Assembly (NCBI RefSeq): GCF_041052385.1
Contig: NZ_CP163439.1
Coordinates: 6,933,001-6,997,000 of the forward strand
DNA length: 64,000 nt
Origin: Streptomyces sp. R28
Lineage (GTDB): Bacteria > Actinomycetota > Actinomycetes > Streptomycetales > Streptomycetaceae
Direction: 5' to 3'
Part shown: positions 8,648 through 17,743 of the stretch, piece by piece
How positions within the stretch are numbered: the first letter of the stretch is position 1
Layout: the number at the start of each line of letters is the position of its first letter
The notes under the pieces: generated by a model
What the model saw: only the letters and a program-made list of their open reading frames with translations
Databases searched by the model: none
Told to the model about the DNA's origin: nothing
Program-made: the position numbers and the translations under genes

Positions 8648-9403
8648 ATGACGACGCCTGACAACACGCCTGACGCCTCCGACACCGCTGACTCCACCGT
8701 CGAACACACCGGGGTCGCCGCCCAGGACTGGGCGCAGGCCTCCGCCGATCCGCAGTACCGGGCCGCTGTCGTGGACCTGCTGGGCGCGCTGGCCTACGGG
8801 GAGCTGGCGGCGTTCGAGCGGCTGGCGGAGGACGCCAAGCTGGCGCCGACGCTGGCGGACAAGGCGGAGCTGGCGAAGATGGCGTCGGCGGAGTTCCACC
8901 ACTACGAGAAGCTGCGGGACCGGCTCACCGAGATCGGGGCCGAGCCGACGGAGGCGATGGAGCCGTTCGTCGCCGCGCTGGACGGGTTCCACAAGCAGAC
9001 GGCGCCCTCGGACTGGCTGGAGGGGCTCGTCAAGGCGTATGTCGGTGACTCGATCGCCAGTGACTTCTACCGGGAGGTCGCGGCTCGGCTCGACGCGGAC
9101 TCGCGGGGGCTGGTGCTGGCCGTGCTCGACGACACCGGGCACGCCTCGTTCGCCGTCGAGAAGGTGCGGGCCGCGATCGATGCCGAACCGCGGGTGGGTG
9201 GGCGACTTGCCCTGTGGGCGCGGCGGTTGATGGGCGAGGCGCTGTCGCAGTCGCAGCGGGTGGTTGCCGATCGGGACGCGCTGTCGACGATGCTCGTGGG
9301 CGGGGTCGCGGACGGGTTCGATCTCGCGGAGGTCGGCCGGATGTTCTCGCGGATCACTGAGGCGCACACGAAGCGGATGGCTGCGCTGGGGTTGGCCGCG
9401 TAG
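8648..9403 (+). CDS. Ferritin-like fold protein
   Basis: About 251 residues, mostly helical. It has the spaced Glu/His pattern of ferritin-like or MiaE-like proteins: AYGELAAFERLAEDA, EFHHYEKL (EFHH near residues 81-84) and later DDTGHASFAVEKV. In streptomycetes this family is usually labelled ferritin-like fold-containing. Diiron binding is plausible but not demonstrated. ATG 8648 is chosen over GTG 8639 because a TATTGT box sits seven bases upstream of it. It diverges from the helicase gene. Confidence 0.75.
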   Translation: MTTPDNTPDASDTADSTVEHTGVAAQDWAQASADPQYRAAVVDLLGALAYGELAAFERLAEDAKLAPTLADKAELAKMASAEFHHYEKLRDRLTEIGAEPTEAMEPFVAALDGFHKQTAPSDWLEGLVKAYVGDSIASDFYREVAARLDADSRGLVLAVLDDTGHASFAVEKVRAAIDAEPRVGGRLALWARRLMGEALSQSQRVVADRDALSTMLVGGVADGFDLAEVGRMFSRITEAHTKRMAALGLAA

Positions 9404-9430
9404 GTTTTTCGCCCCCGCCGCCCCTACCCG

Positions 9431-9542
9431 TCCCATCCTGAAGGGGCTTCGCCCCTGCGACCCCGGTTTCTGGGGGCTGCCGCCCCCAGACCCCCGCTTC
9501 GGCCCTGGACGGGCCTCGTCCTCAAACGCCGGGCGGGCTGAG
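9431..9542. repeat. Dispersed GC-rich streptomycete repeat with two hairpins
   Basis: Contains AGGGGC-TTC-GCCCCT (9442-9456) and TGGGGGC-TGCC-GCCCCCA (9471-9488), followed by a stretch with AAACGCC. I recognise the general sequence as one found after many genes in Streptomyces genomes. Here it lies between convergent genes and can serve as terminator for both. The remaining bases to 9620 show no other feature. Confidence 0.55.
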
Positions 9543-9620
9543 GGTGCCTGGACCGGCGTTGAGGAGCGAGGGGGCGTGGCCGTACACGTCAGTTCTCCGG
9601 CGGCCGGTCGTTCTCTGGAC

Positions 9621-9890
9621 TCACGCGGTCGCCGAGTGGCGGTGGAGTCTTCCCGCGGGGCGTACCAGCAGGGAGAGAGAGGCGGCGGAGACCGCTGCCG
9701 CGCCGATGAGGATCAGGAAGAGGTTGCCGAAGCCCAGCGCGGTGTGCGTGATGAAGGCGCCGAAGAGGGCACCGGCGACACCGGTCGGCAGGACCAGGGA
9801 ACGGGTGGGCAGACGGTGCGGCAGGCGGTGGGCGGCAGCCCATGCCAGGGCCAGGCCGAGGATCGCGGAGCTGAGCGCTTCCAAGAGCAT
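9621..9890 (-). CDS. Small membrane protein, three helices
   Basis: Eighty-nine residues starting MLLEALSSAILGLAL. Three hydrophobic segments (about residues 5-19, 37-53 and 58-76) suggest a small integral membrane protein; the C-terminus is basic (RPAGRLHRHSATA). ATG 9890 has GGGAGGG upstream at good distance; the longer frame to 9965 lacks such support. It slightly resembles transglycosylase-associated (GlsB/YeaQ) proteins, but I do not recognise it with confidence. Confidence 0.55.
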   Translation of the reverse strand: MLLEALSSAILGLALAWAAAHRLPHRLPTRSLVLPTGVAGALFGAFITHTALGFGNLFLILIGAAAVSAASLSLLVRPAGRLHRHSATA

Positions 9891-10003
9891 GTTGGGGTCC
9901 CTCCCACATGGCCGGCCTGCTCGAAACGGTCGTAGCCCGTCATACCCCTGACCTGCGGAATGCAATCCTCCTCTGTGATCGAGCTGTGCTCCATCCGTGG
10001 AGA

Positions 10004-10051
10004 AAAGGGAGGGGCCCGGCGACCGTTGGTCGTCGCCGGGCCCCTCCCTTT
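10004..10051 (-). terminator. Terminator downstream of the DUF3107 gene
   Basis: A perfect 20-bp stem (10004-10023 with 10032-10051) around an eight-base loop, with T-rich flanks in the minus direction. It lies just beyond the stop of the DUF3107 gene. Confidence 0.85.
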
Positions 10052-10074
10052 ACGCCTGTCTGTCGGCGTCTTCC

Positions 10075-10302
10075 TTAAAGCGCGCCGAAGCCCACCTTGC
10101 GCGGGGCCGGCTCACCGAGCTCCACGTACGCGAGGCGGTCCGCCGGGACCAGGACCTTGCGGCCGTGCTCGTCCACGAGGGTCAGCAGCTGTGACTTCCC
10201 GGCCAGCGCCTCGGACACGGCCCGCTCGACCTCCTCGGCACTCTGACCGCTCTCCAGAACGATCTCGCGGGGCGCGTGCTGCACGCCGATCTTGACCTCC
10301 AC
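10075..10302 (-). CDS. DUF3107 family protein
   Basis: Seventy-five residues beginning VEVKIGVQHAPREIV and ending RKVGFGAL. This is the actinobacterial DUF3107 family, small soluble proteins of unknown function, commonly next to a TetR regulator as here. The GTG at 10302 is preceded by GGAGGGAC at nine bases, clearly better than the longer frame to 10359. It is transcribed away from the TetR gene by about 150 bases, possibly as a two-gene unit ending at the terminator. Confidence 0.85.
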   Translation of the reverse strand: MEVKIGVQHAPREIVLESGQSAEEVERAVSEALAGKSQLLTLVDEHGRKVLVPADRLAYVELGEPAPRKVGFGAL

Positions 10303-10453
10303 GGCTATGTCCCTCCGACGGTCAGTGAAGTGCGCGACCTTCCGCGCCGTACCCAGCACACATTAGCCCGGTGAGGGGACGTACACGCTCCGCCCGAGAA
10401 CGCCAGGAGCGAACAGCGGGCGGGAACAAACGCCCCGCACACGCGCGTGCGTG

Positions 10454-11095
10454 TCAGTGGTGCTCCGTGCCGTGCAGCGGGAAGCCCGCGATGCCGCGCC
10501 ACGCCAGGGACGTCAGCAGCTGCACCGCCTGGTCGCGCGGGACGCTGCGGTCGCTGTGCAGCCAGGAGCGGGCCACGACCTGGGCGAGGCCGCCGAGGCC
10601 GGAGGCGAGCAGCATGGACTCCGCGCGCGAGAGGCCGGTGTCCTCGGCGATGACGTCGCAGATCGCCTCGGCGCACTCGGTCGTGACCTTGTCGACGCGC
10701 TCGCGCACGGCCGGCTCGTTCGTCAGGTCCGACTCGAAGACCAGGCGGAAGGCGCCGCCGTCGTCCTCGACGTACGCGAAGTACGCGTCCATCGTCGCCC
10801 GTACGCGCTGCTTGTTGTCGGTCGTCGACGCCAGCGCGTTCCGTACGGACTGGATCAGCGACTCGCAGTGCTGGTCCAGCAGTGCGAGATAGAGGTCGAG
10901 CTTGCCCGGGAAGTGCTGGTAGAGCACGGGCTTGCTGACACCCGCGCGCTCGGCGATGTCGTCCATCGCGGCAGCGTGGTAACCCTGCGCGACGAAGACT
11001 TCCTGGGCGGCGCCCAGAAGCTGGTTCCGTCGGGCACGGCGCGGCAGGCGAGTGCCCCGCGGGCGTGCCGCCTCTGTCTGCTCGATGGCTGTCAC
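10454..11095 (-). CDS. TetR/AcrR family transcriptional regulator
   Basis: A 213-residue protein. The N-terminal helix-turn-helix is clear: LLGAAQEVFVAQGYHAAAMD, then IAERAGVSKPVLYQHFPGK (about residues 44-62). The C-terminal ligand and dimer domain ends GIAGFPLHGTEHH. GTG 11095 has GGGAGGCGGC immediately upstream, better than the longer open frame to 11260. The ligand and targets are unknown; DUF3107 lies downstream on the same strand. It probably regulates itself through the dyad near 11143-11157. Confidence 0.9.
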   Translation of the reverse strand: MTAIEQTEAARPRGTRLPRRARRNQLLGAAQEVFVAQGYHAAAMDDIAERAGVSKPVLYQHFPGKLDLYLALLDQHCESLIQSVRNALASTTDNKQRVRATMDAYFAYVEDDGGAFRLVFESDLTNEPAVRERVDKVTTECAEAICDVIAEDTGLSRAESMLLASGLGGLAQVVARSWLHSDRSVPRDQAVQLLTSLAWRGIAGFPLHGTEHH

Positions 11096-11398
11096 GCCGC
11101 CTCCCAATGTCGTCCACATGCGGTATGCGCCGCGCCGCCATCGTACTTTTCGGTAACCCTGCTGTGCGCGGTGCGAGCGCAGAATTTCACGGACCGGACG
11201 GTGACGAAAGTCGCGCAGAAGGTTTGAAACCGGGCTGGAACGGGCAACAAATATCCTCATTCCTGCTCAGTGGCGCTCTCTTCCGCGCTCTGTCGCGTCC
11301 GGCTGCGTCCGGTCGCACCGTCGCCGGGTGCCCCTTTGTTCGCGGTGCGCCCTTGTTCGTGCTCGGCGGCCTCCTGGGGCGGCTGCCGTCACGGGTGG
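11096..11398. other. Upstream region of the tetR gene
   Basis: Holds the imperfect dyad GTAC-TTTTCG-GTAAC (11143-11157), about 50 bases before the TetR start, a plausible autoregulatory operator. The remainder to 11398 shows no convincing gene; the open frames here lack ribosome binding sites. Confidence 0.3.
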
Positions 11399-11623
11399 TC
11401 ACCGATAGTCGTCCTCGTCGATGGAGACGACACGTGCCTGTTCGGCCAGGTCGGCCTCGTTGGCCCGGTCCTGGTTCGCGCCGGTCAGCGGGTCGTCGCG
11501 GTCGGGCCGGACGTCGGTGTGCTGCTCGGCCGCGTCGGCCGTCGGGGCCTCGACGTCGAACTCCTGGGCTTCCTCGGTGTCGTCGTTCACGAACGTCTCG
11601 GGGTCGGTGGGATCGACGGCCAT
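11399..11623 (-). CDS. Small acidic conserved hypothetical protein
   Basis: Seventy-four residues starting MAVDPTDPETFVNDD. It is strongly acidic (many Asp and Glu, few hydrophobics) and likely disordered in part; there is no Cys or membrane helix. ATG 11623 is preceded by GGAAGGGAG at good spacing, which makes this frame convincing against the antisense frames. I recall it as conserved in streptomycetes without a function. It is divergent from the hydrolase gene at 11902. Confidence 0.65.
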   Translation of the reverse strand: MAVDPTDPETFVNDDTEEAQEFDVEAPTADAAEQHTDVRPDRDDPLTGANQDRANEADLAEQARVVSIDEDDYR

Positions 11624-11901
11624 GGCGGGCTCCCTTCCTAGAACGTCCCCGTGGGGGGCACGGTGTCCCTGGGTGAATCAGGGGTCCATGTACGGGTGCC
11701 CTGCGTATGAGCCTAGGAGACACAGGTTCCGGACGCTATGCGATCTGCGGCCGATACGCGGTGGATCTGCGGTGGTATGCGGGGAATCTCGGCGGCCCTC
11801 GGGCCTGGCCTGGCCAGGCAGGGCGTGCGGCTGCCATGTACGTGTCGACTTGTGACGGCGAACACATGAACCAGAGCGTGATCGTCTCGTAACATTGCCG
11901 C

Positions 11902-12980
11902 ATGTCTTCGACCGAACTCCCGTCTGCGCCGGCGACCGCCAATGTGCTGCCCAAGGTGGCGACCGTCAGGGTCGCGGAGGGGGAGCGGCTTCGATCGGTC
12001 GGGCTGCCGGGAGTCACGCTGACGGTGCGTTCGAGGCCGCACGCGCGCGAGGGTCTGCCGCCCGCGCTGTACGTCCATGGACTCGGCGGTTCCTCGCAGA
12101 ACTGGTCGGCGCTGATGGAGCGGCTCGAGGGCGACATCGACTGCGAGGCCGTCGACCTGCCGGGCTTCGGCGACTCGCCGCCCCCGGACGACGGCGACTA
12201 CTCGATCACCGCGCACGCACGCGCGGTGATTCGTTATCTGGACGCCTCCGGCCGCGGCCCCGTACACCTCTTCGGCAACTCGCTCGGCGGTGCCGTCACC
12301 ACGCGCGTCGCGGCGGTTCGTCCCGATCTGGTCCGTACGCTCACCCTTGTGTCGCCCGCGCTGCCCGAAATCCGCGTCCAGCGCACGGCCGTGCCTACGG
12401 CGCTGCTCGCGGTGCCCGGAGTGACTGCGCTCTTCACCCGGTTCACCCGGGGCTGGACGGCCGAGCAGCGGGTCCGCGGCGTGCTGCATCTTTGCTACGG
12501 CGACCCGGGGCGGGTGACGCCGGAAGGGTTCCGTAACGCCGTCGAGGAGATGGAACGACGGCAGCAACTGCCGTACTTCTGGGACGCGATGACGCGTTCC
12601 GCGCGCGGGCTGGTCAACGCGTACACGCTGGGCGGGCAGCACGCGCTGTGGCGCCAGGCCGAGCGGGTGCTGGCGCCGACGCTGCTCATCTACGGCGGCC
12701 GGGACCAGCTCGTGGGCTACCGCATGCGCCAGAGGCCGGGCGCGCCTTCCGCGACTCCCGCCTGCTGAGCCTGCCGGAGGCCGGGCACGTGGCGATGATG
12801 GAGTACCCCGAGGTGGTCGCCCGGGCGTTCCGTGAACTCGTCGCGGAGGCGGGGGAGTCGGCGGCTGTCGGGCGTGTGGGGCGCGGTGAGGGTGCGACCG
12901 GGCCCGGTGAGGGATCGACCGGGGCCGTGGGTCGGGGTGCGGGCGATGATGAGGCCGTGACCGAGAACGCGGGGAGCTGA
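11902..12980 (+). pseudogene. Alpha/beta hydrolase interrupted by a one-base deletion
   Basis: The first frame (11902-12768) gives LYVHGLGGSSQNW, the nucleophile elbow GNSLGG and the acid-bearing LIYGGRDQLVG, then stops after an out-of-frame tail. The expected C-terminus, with the catalytic His in PEAGHVAMMEYPE, continues in another frame to 12980. Adding one base near 12721-12727 restores a single reading frame of about 359 residues. As written, the product lacks its catalytic His. A TAACAT box six bases before the ATG at 11902 suggests a leaderless mRNA. It could be a real pseudogene or a sequencing error. Confidence 0.7.
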
Positions 12981-12988
12981 GGCGCGAC

Positions 12989-14635
12989 GTGGGACGCCAC
13001 AGCCGCCGCGGGTCTGCCGCCAAACGCGACACCGCGGACACAACTGCACGACAGGGCTCTCGGGGAGCGCAACCGGAGGCGGGCGCGGCCCAGCAGGGGC
13101 CGTCCGTGCCGGGTCCGGGATCCGGCAGGGTCCCCGCTGCCCGGCCGGGTGCGGCTCCGGGCGCGGGCCAGGGCGGTTGGTCGCAGGCCGGTGGTCCTGG
13201 TGGCCCCGGCGGGCGCAGGGTGCCCGGTCCGCCGCCCGCCGCTCGGCAGGGGATGCCGATGGGTGGGGCGCCGGCCTATGGAGGGCGCAGGTTCCCGGAC
13301 GGCACGCCCGCGCAGGGGATTCCGAGGTTCCCGGACGGCACGCCGGCTCATGGGTTTCCGAGGTTGCCTGATGGCACGCCGGCTCATGGGTTTCCGAGGC
13401 TGCCCGACGGCACCCCGGCCCACGGCTTCCAGCGGCTGCCCGACGGCACCCCCGCCCACGGCACCCCCCTGGCCCGCGGCGGCCACCCCGAGCAGCGTGA
13501 ACCGGGCGGTGGCTGGGGTGAGTTGAGGGGGCGCACCGGGGCTGCGTACGGCGCTGCCGTGGCGGCCGGTGCTCCGCCGGTGACCGGTGCTCCCCTGCCG
13601 CGGCCCCGGCGGGCGTCGTCGGCCGAGGGGCCCCGGCAGGACTATCTCGACGCCTTCGAGGGGGACGTGGACGTCTTCGCGCCCCGTACGTCCGAGTCCG
13701 CGCACGCCGCCGACCCGTACGCCTCCGTCACCGACTGGGACACCGAGGCCGGGGCTCGTGTCGGCGTCGCGAACGACGCCGACACCGACGCCGACCCCGA
13801 CGACTACGCCCCGCCGACCGGCGAGCCCGTGCCGGCGAAGGGCACCAAGGGCCGGGCCTTCACCGGCATCGCGGCCGCCGCCGTCGTCACCGTGCTGGCC
13901 GTGGTCGTCGCCGGTCAGGTAGTGAAGGGGCGGGCGGACGGCGACGTACAGTCGCAGTCCGCCGCCGATCAGGCGCGGGACGCTCGCGACTCGGCCTCGC
14001 GCGGGGACGGGCGGGCGGCGCCGAGCGTGGCGCCGCTGACGTACGAGCAGAAGATCGGCGAGAGGTACGCGCTCAGCGCCGAGCTCAAGGGCTCGGGGAA
14101 GTTCGACGCGGTCCCGGGGATCGACAAGGCGCCCGGCACGGGGCAGAAGTTCACCTACCGCGTGGATGTGGAGCAGGGGCTCGGGCTCGACGGTGAACTC
14201 TTCGCGCAGGCCGTGCAGAAGACGCTCAACGACGACCGCAGCTGGGCCCACAACGGCGCCCGCACCTTCGAGCGCATCTACTCCGGCAAGCCCGACTTCG
14301 TGATCACGCTGGCCAGCCCCGGTACGACGGCCGACTGGTGCGCCAAGTCCGGTCTGGACACCACCGTCGACAATGTGTCGTGCGACTCCGCCGCCACCGA
14401 GCGCGTGATGATCAACGCGTACAGATGGGCGCAGGGGTCGAAGACGTACGGTGATCGGATCCACGCGTACCGGCAGATGCTGATCAACCACGAGGTCGGC
14501 CACCGGCTCGGCTTCCCCCACGTGACCTGCGACAAGGACGGCGACCTCGCCCCGGTCATGCAGCAGCAGACCAAGTTCCTCGACCACGACGGGATCCACT
14601 GTCGGCCCAACCCCTGGGCGTACCCCGGGAGTTGA
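12989..14635 (+). CDS. DUF3152 protein, membrane-anchored metzincin-like
   Basis: A 548-residue protein with three parts. Residues 1-290 are Gly/Pro-rich and disordered, containing five 12-residue repeats of the type RLPDGTPAHGFP. One transmembrane helix lies at about 292-311 (GIAAAAVVTVLAVVVAGQVV). The extracytoplasmic DUF3152 domain (about 370-548) carries HEVGHRLGFPH near residue 507, which fits the zinc motif HExxHxxGxxH, plus four Cys that could form disulfides. A secreted-side protease role is inferred. GTG 12989 follows the frameshifted hydrolase stop by nine bases, so the two are likely co-transcribed. Confidence 0.85.
   Translation: MGRHSRRGSAAKRDTADTTARQGSRGAQPEAGAAQQGPSVPGPGSGRVPAARPGAAPGAGQGGWSQAGGPGGPGGRRVPGPPPAARQGMPMGGAPAYGGRRFPDGTPAQGIPRFPDGTPAHGFPRLPDGTPAHGFPRLPDGTPAHGFQRLPDGTPAHGTPLARGGHPEQREPGGGWGELRGRTGAAYGAAVAAGAPPVTGAPLPRPRRASSAEGPRQDYLDAFEGDVDVFAPRTSESAHAADPYASVTDWDTEAGARVGVANDADTDADPDDYAPPTGEPVPAKGTKGRAFTGIAAAAVVTVLAVVVAGQVVKGRADGDVQSQSAADQARDARDSASRGDGRAAPSVAPLTYEQKIGERYALSAELKGSGKFDAVPGIDKAPGTGQKFTYRVDVEQGLGLDGELFAQAVQKTLNDDRSWAHNGARTFERIYSGKPDFVITLASPGTTADWCAKSGLDTTVDNVSCDSAATERVMINAYRWAQGSKTYGDRIHAYRQMLINHEVGHRLGFPHVTCDKDGDLAPVMQQQTKFLDHDGIHCRPNPWAYPGS
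13288..13467 (+). repeat. 36-bp tandem repeat, five copies, in the DUF3152 gene
   Basis: Five in-frame units encode R(F/L)PDGTPA(H/Q)G(F/I/T)(P/Q). Copies 2-4 are most alike, and copies 4-5 use different codons. Such repeats often vary in number between strains. Confidence 0.85.
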
Positions 14636-14655
14636 CGGATGCCTCACAAGTCACA

Positions 14656-14696
14656 TTGACATGTGCAGAGAGTTCATAGATATTTCTGCACATGTC
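14656..14696 (+). promoter_or_regulatory. Promoter and 12-bp inverted-repeat operator of the ABC operon
   Basis: TTGACA (14656-14661), a 17-base spacer and GATATT (14679-14684) lie seven bases before the ATG at 14692, a leaderless promoter. A perfect 12-bp inverted repeat, GACATGTGCAGA (14658-14669) and TCTGCACATGTC (14685-14696), overlaps the -35 box and the start codon. A dimeric repressor bound here would shut the promoter. The regulator is unknown. Confidence 0.7.
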
Positions 14697-14784
14697 GACC
14701 CGTCACACCTCCTCTCGCGCCGCCATCGAGCTGGCGCTCATCGGTGTGACCGCTCTGTGCGTCGCCGACATCCACTGTCGCTGA
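14692..14784 (+). CDS. Cysteine-containing leader peptide
   Basis: Thirty codons from MSTRHTSSRAAIELAL to ADIHCR. It has cysteines at residues 23 and 29, the last one codon before the final Arg. It begins at the predicted transcription start, as leaderless leader peptides do. It resembles the short Cys-rich leader peptides (Ms4527A/Ms4533A type) that in actinobacteria precede sulfur-uptake genes and sense cysteine supply by ribosome stalling. The 237 bases between its stop and the lipoprotein gene contain the palindrome GCAGACGTCTGC (14894-14905) but no clear intrinsic terminator, so translation coupling or Rho may be the mechanism. Confidence 0.7.
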   Translation: MSTRHTSSRAAIELALIGVTALCVADIHCR

Positions 14785-15021
14785 CGCCCGCCTTTTCGGC
14801 GTTCGCGTCGCGATCTCTCTCCACTCCTGTGAGTCGCTGACGGGCTTCCCGGCCCGCGGCTCGTTCATGGACCTTCGACGACCCGGCGCCGGGGCAGACG
14901 TCTGCTCATCCCTGTCTCATTCCTCGTCAAACTGTCTCGCCATTCGAGAACGGGTGATTCCCGACCCGTCGACGCGAGATCAGCCAAGTGCGAGAGCAAT
15001 CAATCCGAGAGGTCGTCTCCG

Positions 15022-16740
15022 ATGCGTCAACCGTCCGCCATAGCGCGCCGCGTGGCCGTGGCATCCGTCAGCCTGGTCGTGGCAGCGGGCGCCGCCGCCT
15101 GCGGGCCTGAGGACAACGATGCCAAGGCTGCCGGCGGCGACTCCACGCCTCACAAGGGCGGCACGCTCACGGTCCTGAACTCCAACCCGCAGGAGGACTT
15201 CGACCCCGCCCGTCTGTACACCTCCGGCGGCGGCAACGTCCCCTCCCTCGTCTTCCGCACGCTCACCACCCGCAACCGCGAGAACGGCGAGGCCGGCGCC
15301 GAGGTCGTCCCCGACCTCGCGACCGACACCGGGCGCCCCAACAAGGACGCGACCGTGTGGACGTACACCCTCAAGGAGGGTCTCAAGTACGAGGACGGCA
15401 GCAAGATCACCTCGGCCGACATCAAGTACGGCATCGAGCGCTCCTTCGCGCCCGAGCTGTCCGGCGGTGCCCCCTACTTGCGGGACTGGCTGGTCGGCGC
15501 CGCCGACTACCAGGGGCCGTACAAGGACAAGAAGGGCCTCTCGGCGATCGAGACGCCGGACGAGCGGACCATCGTCTTCCATCTGAACAAGCCCGAGGGC
15601 GAGTTCCCCTACCTGGCCACGCAGACGCAGTTCACGCCCGTGCCGAAGAGCAAGGACACGGGCACGAAGTACGAGGAACACCCGGTCTCCTCCGGCCCGT
15701 ACAAGGTCGTCGAGAACGAGAACGACGGTGAGCGGCTCGTCCTGGAGCGCAACACCTACTGGTCCGCCGCGACGGACGCCGAGCGCAAGGCCTACCCCGA
15801 CAAGGTGGACGTACGGTCCGGGCTCGACTCGTCCGTGATCAACCAGCGGCTGTCCTCGTCCCAGGGTGCGGACGCGGCCGCGGTCACCACGGACACCAAC
15901 CTCGGCCCGGCCGAGCTGGCCAAGGTGACCGGCGACAAGGACCTTGCTTCTCGCGTCGGTACCGGACACTTCGGCTACACGAACTACATCGCGTTCAACC
16001 CGACGATCAAGCCGTTCGACAACGTCAAGGTGCGGCAGGCGATCTCGTACGCCATCGACCGGTCGTCCGTGGTCAACGCCGCGGGTGGTTCCGCGCTGGC
16101 CGAGCCCGCCACCACCTTCCTGCCGAACCAGAAGTCCTTCGGCTACGAGCCCTACGACCTGTTCCCGGCCGGCGACGCGGGCAACGCCGCGAAGGCCAAG
16201 GAGCTGCTGGCCCAGGCCGGTTACAAGAGCGGGCTCAGCGTCACCCTGACCCACTCCAACGCCAAGGACTTCGAGACCAGCCCCGAGATCGCGACCGCGA
16301 TCCAGGACGCGCTGAAGAAGGCCGGCATCACGGTCAAGCTGCAGGGGCTGGAGGAGAACGACTACTCCGACAAGATCCACAACGTGAAGACCGAGCCCGG
16401 CTTCTTCCTCGCGCACTGGGGTGCCGACTGGCCCTCCGGCGGTCCCTTCCTCGCCCCGATCTTCGACGGCCGGCAGATCGTCAAGGACGGCGCGAACTTC
16501 AACACGGGCCTGCTCGATGACAAGGCGGTCAATGCCGAGATCGACGCGATCAACAAGCTGACCGACCTTGACGCCGCCGCCGAGCGGTGGGGTGCACTGG
16601 ACAAGAAGATCGGTGAGCAGGCACTGACCGTGCCGCTGTTCCACCCCGTCTACAAGCGGCTGTACGGCAAGGACATCAAGAACGTCGTGATCAGTGACTG
16701 GACCGGTGTTCTGGACATCTCCCAGGCCGCGGTGAAGTAG
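15022..16740 (+). CDS. ABC transporter substrate-binding lipoprotein (SBP_bac_5 family)
   Basis: A 572-residue secreted lipoprotein. The signal peptide ends at the lipobox AGAAAC with Cys27 as the lipidated residue. The mature part is of the oligopeptide/dipeptide-binding (family 5) type, with GGTLTVLNSNPQEDFDPA at its start and VRQAISYAIDR near residue 340. It would capture peptide-like substrates outside the membrane for the permeases encoded next. ATG 15022 has GAGAGG upstream. Because a Cys leader peptide precedes it, a sulfur-containing ligand such as a Cys-peptide or a thiol conjugate is an attractive inference. Confidence 0.9.
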   Translation: MRQPSAIARRVAVASVSLVVAAGAAACGPEDNDAKAAGGDSTPHKGGTLTVLNSNPQEDFDPARLYTSGGGNVPSLVFRTLTTRNRENGEAGAEVVPDLATDTGRPNKDATVWTYTLKEGLKYEDGSKITSADIKYGIERSFAPELSGGAPYLRDWLVGAADYQGPYKDKKGLSAIETPDERTIVFHLNKPEGEFPYLATQTQFTPVPKSKDTGTKYEEHPVSSGPYKVVENENDGERLVLERNTYWSAATDAERKAYPDKVDVRSGLDSSVINQRLSSSQGADAAAVTTDTNLGPAELAKVTGDKDLASRVGTGHFGYTNYIAFNPTIKPFDNVKVRQAISYAIDRSSVVNAAGGSALAEPATTFLPNQKSFGYEPYDLFPAGDAGNAAKAKELLAQAGYKSGLSVTLTHSNAKDFETSPEIATAIQDALKKAGITVKLQGLEENDYSDKIHNVKTEPGFFLAHWGADWPSGGPFLAPIFDGRQIVKDGANFNTGLLDDKAVNAEIDAINKLTDLDAAAERWGALDKKIGEQALTVPLFHPVYKRLYGKDIKNVVISDWTGVLDISQAAVK

Positions 16741-16744
16741 CGCC

Positions 16745-17743
16745 GTGAGTGAGGCAGTTCTCGCCGTCGAGGCTCCCGGGGTGTCTGCTCCGGGGGTCTC
16801 GGGGGCCCGCCAGTTCTGGCGGCGGCTGCGGACGCAGCGCGCCGCCCTCGTCGCGGCGGTAGTCGTCGCGCTGCTCGTCCTGGTCGCGCTCGCCGCGCCG
16901 CTGCTCACCGCGATCGAGGGCCAGGACCCGACCACCTACCACCCGTCCCTGGTGGACTCCGCGCGCGGGGGCGTGCCCGTCGGGCCGTTCGGCGGCGTGA
17001 GCGCCGAGCACTGGCTCGGCGTCGAACCGCAGACCGGCCGGGACCTGTTCGCGCGGCTGGTCCACGGCGCGCGCGTGTCGCTCGGTGTCGCGCTGGCGGC
17101 GACGGTCCTGCAGCTCCTGCTGGGCGTCGTCATCGGCGTCGCGGCCGGGTTCGGCAACCGCTGGGTGGACCTGGTCCTGACCCGGATCGCCGACATCTTC
17201 GTGGCCATGCCGCTGATGGTCGTCGCGCTCGCCCTGCTCGCCGTCGTGCCCACGAGCTTCCCGCGCCCCGTCCTGGTGGCACTGGTCGTCGGACTGGTCT
17301 CCGGCTGGGGCACGCTCGCCAAGATGGTGCGCGCGCAGACGCTCACCCTCAAGGAGCTCGACTACGTCGCCGCCGCCCGGCTCAGCGGCTGGGGCACGGT
17401 CCGGATCGCCCGCCGCGAACTGCTCCCCGGCCTCGCCGCGCCCGTCATCACCTTCGCGGCCATCCTCGTACCGACCAACATCACCGTCGAGGCGGCCCTG
17501 TCCTTCCTCGGCGTGGGCGTGAAGCCGCCGACGCCGTCCTGGGGGCAGATGCTCACCTCCGCCGACGTCTGGTACCAGGCGGCCCCGCAGTATCTGCTGC
17601 TGCCCGCCGGCGCGTTGTTCGTGACCGTCCTCGCCCTCACCGTGCTCGGCGACGGTGTGCGCACAGCCCTCGACCCGCGCGCGGCCTCGCGGCTGCGGAT
17701 CGGGACGGGGCGCAAGCGGGAGGGGAAGGGGGAGGCCTCGTGA
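16745..17743 (+). CDS. ABC transporter permease (DppC/GsiD type)
   Basis: A 332-residue permease with an N-terminal helix (about 38-62), a large periplasmic-type loop with HWLGVEPQTGRDLFARL, and five further helices. The EAA-like motif around YVAAARLSGWGTVRIARREL (near 212-231) contacts the ATPase. It starts four bases after the lipoprotein stop and overlaps the next permease by four bases (GTGA), indicating one operon and translational coupling. Confidence 0.9.
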   Translation: MSEAVLAVEAPGVSAPGVSGARQFWRRLRTQRAALVAAVVVALLVLVALAAPLLTAIEGQDPTTYHPSLVDSARGGVPVGPFGGVSAEHWLGVEPQTGRDLFARLVHGARVSLGVALAATVLQLLLGVVIGVAAGFGNRWVDLVLTRIADIFVAMPLMVVALALLAVVPTSFPRPVLVALVVGLVSGWGTLAKMVRAQTLTLKELDYVAAARLSGWGTVRIARRELLPGLAAPVITFAAILVPTNITVEAALSFLGVGVKPPTPSWGQMLTSADVWYQAAPQYLLLPAGALFVTVLALTVLGDGVRTALDPRAASRLRIGTGRKREGKGEAS

